Both the position numbers and the translations under genes were made by a program. Shown piece by piece: positions 58,351-64,000 of a DNA stretch of 64,000 nucleotides. The stretch spans positions 14,913,001 to 14,977,000 of the forward strand of contig OY540813.1 of NCBI GenBank assembly GCA_961205875.1, given 5' to 3'. The notes under the pieces were generated by a model. It was not told the origin of the DNA. It was given only the letters and a program-made list of their open reading frames with translations, and ran no database searches. Every line of letters begins with the position of its first letter. The first letter of the stretch is position 1. The stretch is from Sialis fuliginosa (taxonomy: Eukaryota > Arthropoda > Insecta > Megaloptera > Sialidae).

Positions 58351-60125
58351 ACAACTCACAGATAATATGTATTTATTGCTTTATTTAAATAGCTTTTTTT
58401 ATTCAGTACTTTAATATAAAGTATAATCAAGAGCTTATTTATTATAAAAAATAAAATTGGTATAAAAGAACAAAACTATAAATAAATTCCAATATTCTGC
58501 ATTAAATATTCACAAATCTAAGATTTTTATAGACACTTTATATGTGTAGTTCAAGTTTTAAAATATTTTATTATACAAAAAAAATATTATCTCATAATTG
58601 AAACTGTAACGTAGTTTAAAATTATATTTAGTTTTATTAACACACAATATATGGATATAGATATTAGATAAACAAGTTCATAAAATTCTAATAAAATTAT
58701 TGATATCTACATAGTAAAGATAATATAGCACAAAATTTTATGATTTCTTATTCTTAAAACTATTCCTATATTGTATATATCAACTATACTTCATACAAAA
58801 TATACATAGTCATTATAAGTAAATATATACAACAATAGTAAACAATAGTTTTTACACGATAGATAACATATATTTTAAATAAATTCGTCTGCTCATACAT
58901 TAATACATACTCTTGAGGTAAATGTGATATGATTAATAGTTATATGATGTTTTAAAAATAATTAATACGTGTATTTATAAAGAAGAAGAAGAATTAAATT
59001 AAACACACTACGTAAATATAATGTAAGTACCTACCTACATTATTTTAATTATCATTCATGAATTCGTAACAAATAATACAGTTTAATCAATATACAGAAA
59101 TACAGATAACATATTTCAGTATATGAATCATTATTGTCTATTGATATTAAAATAAAGTATATTTTTATAATTTATAATAAATTATTTTATTCCGAAGTAA
59201 GTACTTGTACAACATACTTAAATACTTATTTCTGCTTGTTTAGAATACTTTGTTAAACATTTCAATTGTCGAATGGTTTCACTAGTTTTTAAGATTGTTG
59301 GTAATATGGTATTTAAATTAAATAGTGGACTTTATAGTGTAATATTCATTTTGAATGCGTATTAATATACTTACTTTAAGAAGTGTTTATTAAGTGAATA
59401 TTTTTGTTCGGTTGGTATGGCGAGGTATGTATTAGGACTTAGAATATGGAAACTCATTGCAGCTGCTGGACACTGCTCAAGATTCGCTTAAAAACTCTTG
59501 TGCGTGTGACAGCGGCTATTGTGAGCATTCCGCATCAACTACTTCTTGTCTAATACACATATATCGCTTAAAGAATATTTCGATCATTGTTCTTCTGAGA
59601 GTCACTGATTGAGATTCGAATTTTGTATATATAATATAATTCTTATGCCGAATTTAGACCTAAAAAAAACAAACAGTAACACGGTGTTTTAAAACACTTC
59701 GTATTTAAAAATGTATAGGGTTTGTTGCACTTTTGTCAAAAATACACGATGTTGCTGTTTCGTTTTTTTCTGTCTATAAGTATGGATAAAATGTATTATT
59801 TATTTATGTATTGGACTAACTGAAATTTATGTTTAAAGAATTTTCATATCGTTCCAATAGATTAGGTGTAAAATGTTTTGATTATGTGAAATTAATAATT
59901 AAATATTGTATGTCTTGAAAGATGTGTTGAATTATAACACTATTAATACAGAATAGTGACTCTGCGAGGAGACATCCCGGTACTTTTTTCTGGGAATTCT
60001 TTGCTTTTTTGCTGTATCGAGTCTCGGCAATTTTCTGTTAAAAGTCCTGGGGCTCGAGACTTTCTGATTTAAAATGTGCGTAATACATTGTACATTTTAT
60101 TTAAAAAAATAAAATTCTTATGGTT
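58351..60125. other. Gene-free stretch with one small coding-like spot
   Basis: Between 59450 and 59620 the composition becomes coding-like. A 35-codon frame from ATG at 59447 (METHCSCWTLLKIRLK...) and another frame (LLDTAQDSLKNSCACDSGYC...) both cross it. MAR|GTATGT near 59417-59430 resembles an exon end. I cannot decide whether it is an exon, a short-ORF RNA or chance. Confidence 0.3.
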
Positions 60126-60167
60126 CAGAACCAGAAGGTTTCTCCATTAAAAACACTAAAAAACTAA

Positions 60168-61499
60168 ATGAATAATAGGTATTTTGTAAAAATCATTGCT
60201 GACGATAAAGCCAACATCGACAGTAAATCAGTGAGTATTCTCAACAGCAGCAATATTTATTACAAAAATTAGAAATATGTTATCTGATTTGTCGTTAATT
60301 TCATTGGTATTACTAAAAAGCAAAAATAAAAATATTTACTTATACTTGGAAAAATATACTGCAAGAATTAGAGTTTTTCCTGTCTATCCCGGATAGTAAG
60401 CGAAAACATACAATATTTTACTCTCTGAAACTAATAACATAATTTTAGACTTTAATGTAATATAATACTCAATATAAATTGATTGAACTGCAAACATTAC
60501 AGCCTAAAATTATATTATTACAGTTTCAGACAGTAAAATATAATATGTTTTCGCTTATTATCCGGGATAGACAGGAAATATTATAATTCTTACAGTATAT
60601 ATTTTATGGTTTTGAATGCGTTGTATTATATATTTTCATTAATAATAAATAAATGTGTTAAAAAAAATAATATAATAATATTATTATAAATGTTTTTGAT
60701 CAATAAAAAAAAGAAATAAAATGTAGGTAATATTTGTAATAAAACTTAAAAAATTTATTAGTGTTATCATTTATATTTTTCCTGAATTTCATGTAGATAA
60801 TGTTCAGAACAATGAAGACGCTACCAAATGTCTACCAGTGAAAAAGTATTACAATTATTGTAGGTATTTCGTAAATACAAAAAAACTGTATTGTTTTTTT
60901 TTAATACCTTTTTCATTGTTTAAATTCAGTTAATCTTTTGATGAGGAAAATTCCATAGGAATGAATATTTTAGCCATAAAAATAAAAGTATAATATTTAG
61001 TATGACGTTCTATAGAACATGATAATAATAATAATAAAAAGCATATTAAAAAAAATTTAGTGAAAAATAATTTTTATTTCAAAATTTCACTAAATTTAAC
61101 AAAGTTACGAACCACAGTGTCATCTGTTGGTGGACATTTCAACTACACCGACGGTACCTGTTTTCATATTGTATTTTCACTTTAAAAGGTCACTGCAGGA
61201 ATATGTGTATTGGAATATAAAACACTGTAATTCAGTTTATTCTATAAAAAATTTACATTTAACAATATGAAATTTTTTAACATTTGTATTAATTATGAGA
61301 TACCTACATAAAATAATAAATATCCTTAAATAAACATTTTTTTATGAATTCTTTTTGATGTCGACTGAGAACATATTTTTTAAAATAATTATTTATTATA
61401 TATTTTAGTTTATATTTTAAATTGGTTTTCCAGAATTATAAGGTGGAACTGTCGGATGCCGATGAGCTGGTCAAAGCAACATTACATCTAATGAATAAG
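60168..61499 (+). CDS. First two coding exons of an unidentified gene (partial)
   Basis: Exon 60168-60230 starts ATGAATAATAGG (MNNRYFVKIIADDKANID...) directly after an in-frame TAA at 60165-60167 and ends in phase 0 at a strong donor, TCA|GTGAGT. Exon 61434-61499 follows a pyrimidine-containing acceptor (ttggttttccag), is 22 codons long (NYKVELSDADELVKATLHLM...), has balanced codon use unlike its surroundings, and ends AAG|GTGACA, also phase 0. The joined reading frame stays open. I do not recognise the protein. Further exons must lie beyond the window because none is seen to 64000. The GC islands upstream (31-56 kb) could hold alternative distal promoters, which is inference. The second exon is the better supported of the two. 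Confidence 0.45.
60350..60606. repeat. Near-perfect foldback (long hairpin), about 257 bp
   Basis: The left arm (60350-60465) and the reverse complement of the right arm (60500-60606) match through ATATACTG.AAGAATTA, TCCTGTCTATCCCGGATA, TAAGCGAAAACAT, ATATTTTACT, CTGAAACT and TAATTTTAG. The central loop is only about 35 bases. It lies in the intron of the unidentified gene, so a transcript would form a hairpin of about 110 bp per arm. Confidence 0.88.
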
Positions 61500-61947
61500 G
61501 TGACATTGAAATCTAATTTAGGATCATAGGACAAGATGGTAACATAAATAGTGAAAAATAAAATGTTTTTAAATAATAATACGTAGACATTAGGTATTCT
61601 CGTCATATGCTGTCTACAGTTGTTTATACGTCAATTTCCGTTGGTGAATTATTAAATAAAAACAGGACCCAATCTCTTATAGACCGCATACGACAAGATT
61701 ATAGACGTTAGAAATAATATTGTATTTTAAATACTTAAATAAACACAAATAAAAAAAATCTGTATTTATATTATTTTAATCAAATAAACAGTCATTCCTT
61801 CAGTAATATTCAAATTAATATTTAAATTTAAATTGAAATCTAAAATTACTTTTAAACTAGGACACATAAAACGATATATGATATACCTGGACTTAATACA
61901 GGACACTAACTGCAATCTTTAATAAGACAAAGAGTATTAGTTATGAT
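61500..61947. other. Gene-free AT-rich stretch
   Basis: No further exon of the upstream gene is recognised here. Confidence 0.45.
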
Positions 61948-62420
61948 CATGGGCGCCGGGAGGGTGGTGCAAGGAGGTGCACTTGACCCCCTGTCAAAAA
62001 AGAAAAACATATGAAAAAATTAAGAAATACAATTTTTATTTTAAAATTCACTCTTTGAATAACAGTTTAAGTCACCTTGGTCGTTGTCCAAATATTAAAT
62101 GTACCATTTTGACCTTATAATACTTGATGAAAATTACGTTTTATCAAAAAATATGACGCGAATAAGAAATCTACACGCATAATACCATATACCGAAGAAT
62201 ATTTAAAAAAATAACATATCTGGACTGGATTTCCTAATAGGTGTATCATTATTATCATCATCAGACTGATGATTGATATTATCAGTCTTGAGCTTTTTGC
62301 ACAAAAATCGTCTTATGTCGTTCATTATTTAAAAAAAATTACCCACACGTATTAGATCAAGAGCTCACTGCAAAAAACTAGTCTATCGAGTAACTGAAAG
62401 AAATCCTGGCGGCGCCCATG
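61948..62420. mobile_element. CATGGGCGCCGG MITE, second copy, 473 bp
   Basis: The left end CATGGGCGCCGGGAGGG and reverse-complemented right CATGGGCGCCGCCAGG share 11-12 terminal bases with the 15067-15298 element. Flanks gttatgat (61940-61947) and gttatggt (62421-62428) agree at 7 of 8. The ggtgcaaggaggtgcacttg phrase is shared in inverted orientation with the first copy. Confidence 0.88.
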
Positions 62421-63090
62421 GTTATGGTCAAAGAATATCTAGACTATCCGCGGATTGGCCAACCAATTTGGTTAAAACCCGAAATAGATATTAGTTACGG
62501 TATTTAACTGGTATGTTTTTAGTCAATCCTAGGAGAGAATAAACCGACTGGTCAAAGATAGAAACTAAAATAATGTAGTTTGTTCTTTGACTAGTTATTC
62601 CTAGGTGTGGCTGCAATGAGGTAGTTAAATTTCAATGCCTTTCTATAATGTCTAGCTTTTGCTCTACTGATAAAATTGTTTTTTTTTAAATTTTTTACAT
62701 CTTTGTTTGGGAGGGGGGGGGGATGATTTTTTACAAATTTTGTTCAAATTTCAATGTATGTAGCTTACGATATATTTTTTTTTATTGGACGAGTATACAT
62801 ACATATGTACAATGTACATTGTACATATATATACGGACAGAGGATAAAATGAAATAAACATGATTTAAAAAAATACAATTTTGCATCTAAACCTGAAATT
62901 GAAAAAATGTTGGTTCTAAAACACAAATAGTTTTCACGTTATTGGACCAGAAGTAAAACTGAACCATAAATAAATATCTTTGCTTGTGATATATTATTTG
63001 GCAAAATAATATTATGTAAATTAAAATAGAGCTGGTTTGATTGTCGACAGAAACAACAACTCAATAATTTTCATATTGTGGTCCCGTACT
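62421..63090. other. Gene-free stretch with repeat scraps
   Basis: tggtcaaagaatatctag at 62425 and tggtcaaagatagaaac at 62550 are similar, and tatccgcgg and cctagga motifs recur, suggesting eroded repeats. A poly-G run lies at 62710-62721. No exon is recognised. Confidence 0.4.
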
Positions 63091-63324
63091 ACAGGGGTTA
63101 TTTTAAGAAAATTTTTCAACTGCAAATACTTTTTTTTTGCTCTACACTTTGTATATTTCTCTCTTATAAATTATAGTGATCTTTTTTTTGCTTTACATTT
63201 ACACTTTTTTATATATTTTTTTTATTTGCAATTTTTCAAGTACACAAATTAGCATTTACAACTGCAGTTTTCATATTTGGAACTGCAAAAACAAGGTACA
63301 ACTACATACTAAAATAACCCCTGT
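63091..63324. mobile_element. MITE with ACAGGGGTTATTTTA ends, 234 bp
   Basis: Left ACAGGGGTTATTTTA and the reverse complement of the right end are identical over 15 bp. The flanks share CGTACT on both sides (63085-63090 and 63325-63330). The 71-codon frame crossing it is T-run driven and not a gene. Confidence 0.75.
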
Positions 63325-63888
63325 CGTACTATATGTTTAAAATATCTTGTATATTCAAATTGTTGAAATCAGGAACGTAATCAGCAGAAGTAGCAAGGTG
63401 ACTCATAGTTTTATACTTAAATAAACATAAATATCGTATAACTTACGATATTTCCGTAATATGTGTATTATTGTGTATGCATTACCGAAAATAATGACTT
63501 AAATATGTTAAATGTACTTATTTATATTTCATAGCTCTGTCTAATTTAAAAAAATATGTTCGCTCGTTTGATGTACAGTTTAAACTTTAAAACATAAATA
63601 ATATTCGTTTTTATAACAAATATTTATAAAAGGGCTTCTACGAAATATTTATTATTTAACCAAAAATAGTTACATTTAAAGTTCAAGGATTGAAATACAG
63701 TAAACCGTCCAATGCCATCCTATTGGCAAAACAATAAGTCTAATAAATTACATCGTTTTGTATTCATTTCCATTAGATCATTAGCCGTTGCAAAGAATCT
63801 AGAAAGTTATAATAATAACATAGGTAGTATTTGGTAAATAATGTAATAGATTTTTATATTAACAGTAAAATTGATTATTCGATATATG
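63325..63888. other. Gene-free AT-rich stretch
   Basis: No exon or element end is recognised. Confidence 0.5.
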
Positions 63889-64000
63889 CAGCGGCGGACT
63901 AAGGAAAAATAGGGCTCTAGGCAATGTACCCATTGCGGGCTCCGTTAAAAACCAAAATACAAAATATTTGTTTTAGCTTTAATTATAAAATTCTCCGCAT
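63889..64000. mobile_element. Left end of a hAT-like element cut by the window edge
   Basis: CAGCGGCGGACTAAGG resembles the start of the 21431-21826 element (AGTGGCAGACTAAG), and both continue with a ctaggcaatgtaccc / cctagggtagagcaaccc-like phrase. The right end lies outside the window. Confidence 0.6.

Noticed and set aside
1-64000. CRISPR arrays, bacterial operons, rRNA or tRNA genes
   Set aside because: No spaced direct-repeat array, ribosome-binding-site-led gene cluster, rRNA segment or tRNA A/B-box pair was recognised; the only candidate B-box-like string (gaggttcgattatt near 48769) lacks a cloverleaf.

Overview
The window is nuclear DNA of an insect. It is about 70% A+T, has three intron-containing genes with GT-AG splicing (plus one GC-AG intron), and is otherwise crowded with short non-autonomous transposons. 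Four tandem copies of TTAGG, the ancestral insect telomere unit, point away from Diptera. A cytosolic ferritin and the compact AT-rich introns would fit a hemipteran, but the order is a guess.

Layout. 1-5.2 kb: transposon remains. 5.2-8.3 kb (+): a seven-zinc-finger gene orthologous to ZNF143/ZNF76 (Staf), complete at the 3' end; its first coding exon is not resolved. 8.4-12.7 kb: a piggyBac-like MITE, a long-TIR MITE, a Helitron and a hAT-like MITE. 12.95-16.82 kb (-): a complete three-exon ferritin heavy-chain-like gene whose large first intron holds several nested elements. 18.07-19.44 kb: a 1.4 kb hAT-like element with perfect ends. 19.70-25.14 kb (+): a complete eight-exon TTC17 homologue (964 residues) with signal peptide, two TPR blocks and an unusual Cys/acidic repeat tail. 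26-60 kb: no conserved protein gene recognised. It holds dispersed repeats and a series of short GC-rich islands, many with the perfect CRE palindrome TGACGTCA. 60.17-61.50 kb (+): two short exons that splice in frame and look like the start of an unidentified gene running off the right edge.

The three recognised genes are housekeeping-type and unrelated: a transcription factor for snRNA-type and mRNA promoters, an iron store, and a secretory-pathway TPR protein linked to actin and ciliogenesis. No operon-like or cassette-like system is present.

The most unusual signals are: (1) nine perfect CRE palindromes confined to 27.2-50.4 kb; (2) the two-exon gene start near 60 kb, which the islands may serve as distal promoters; (3) the TTC17 tail; (4) a GC-AG intron inside the ZNF143 finger array; (5) an 808-bp element with CATAGACATAGA ends and 8-bp target duplications that keeps a transposase-like ORF; and (6) many insertions whose exact target-site duplications can be read, some of them nested.
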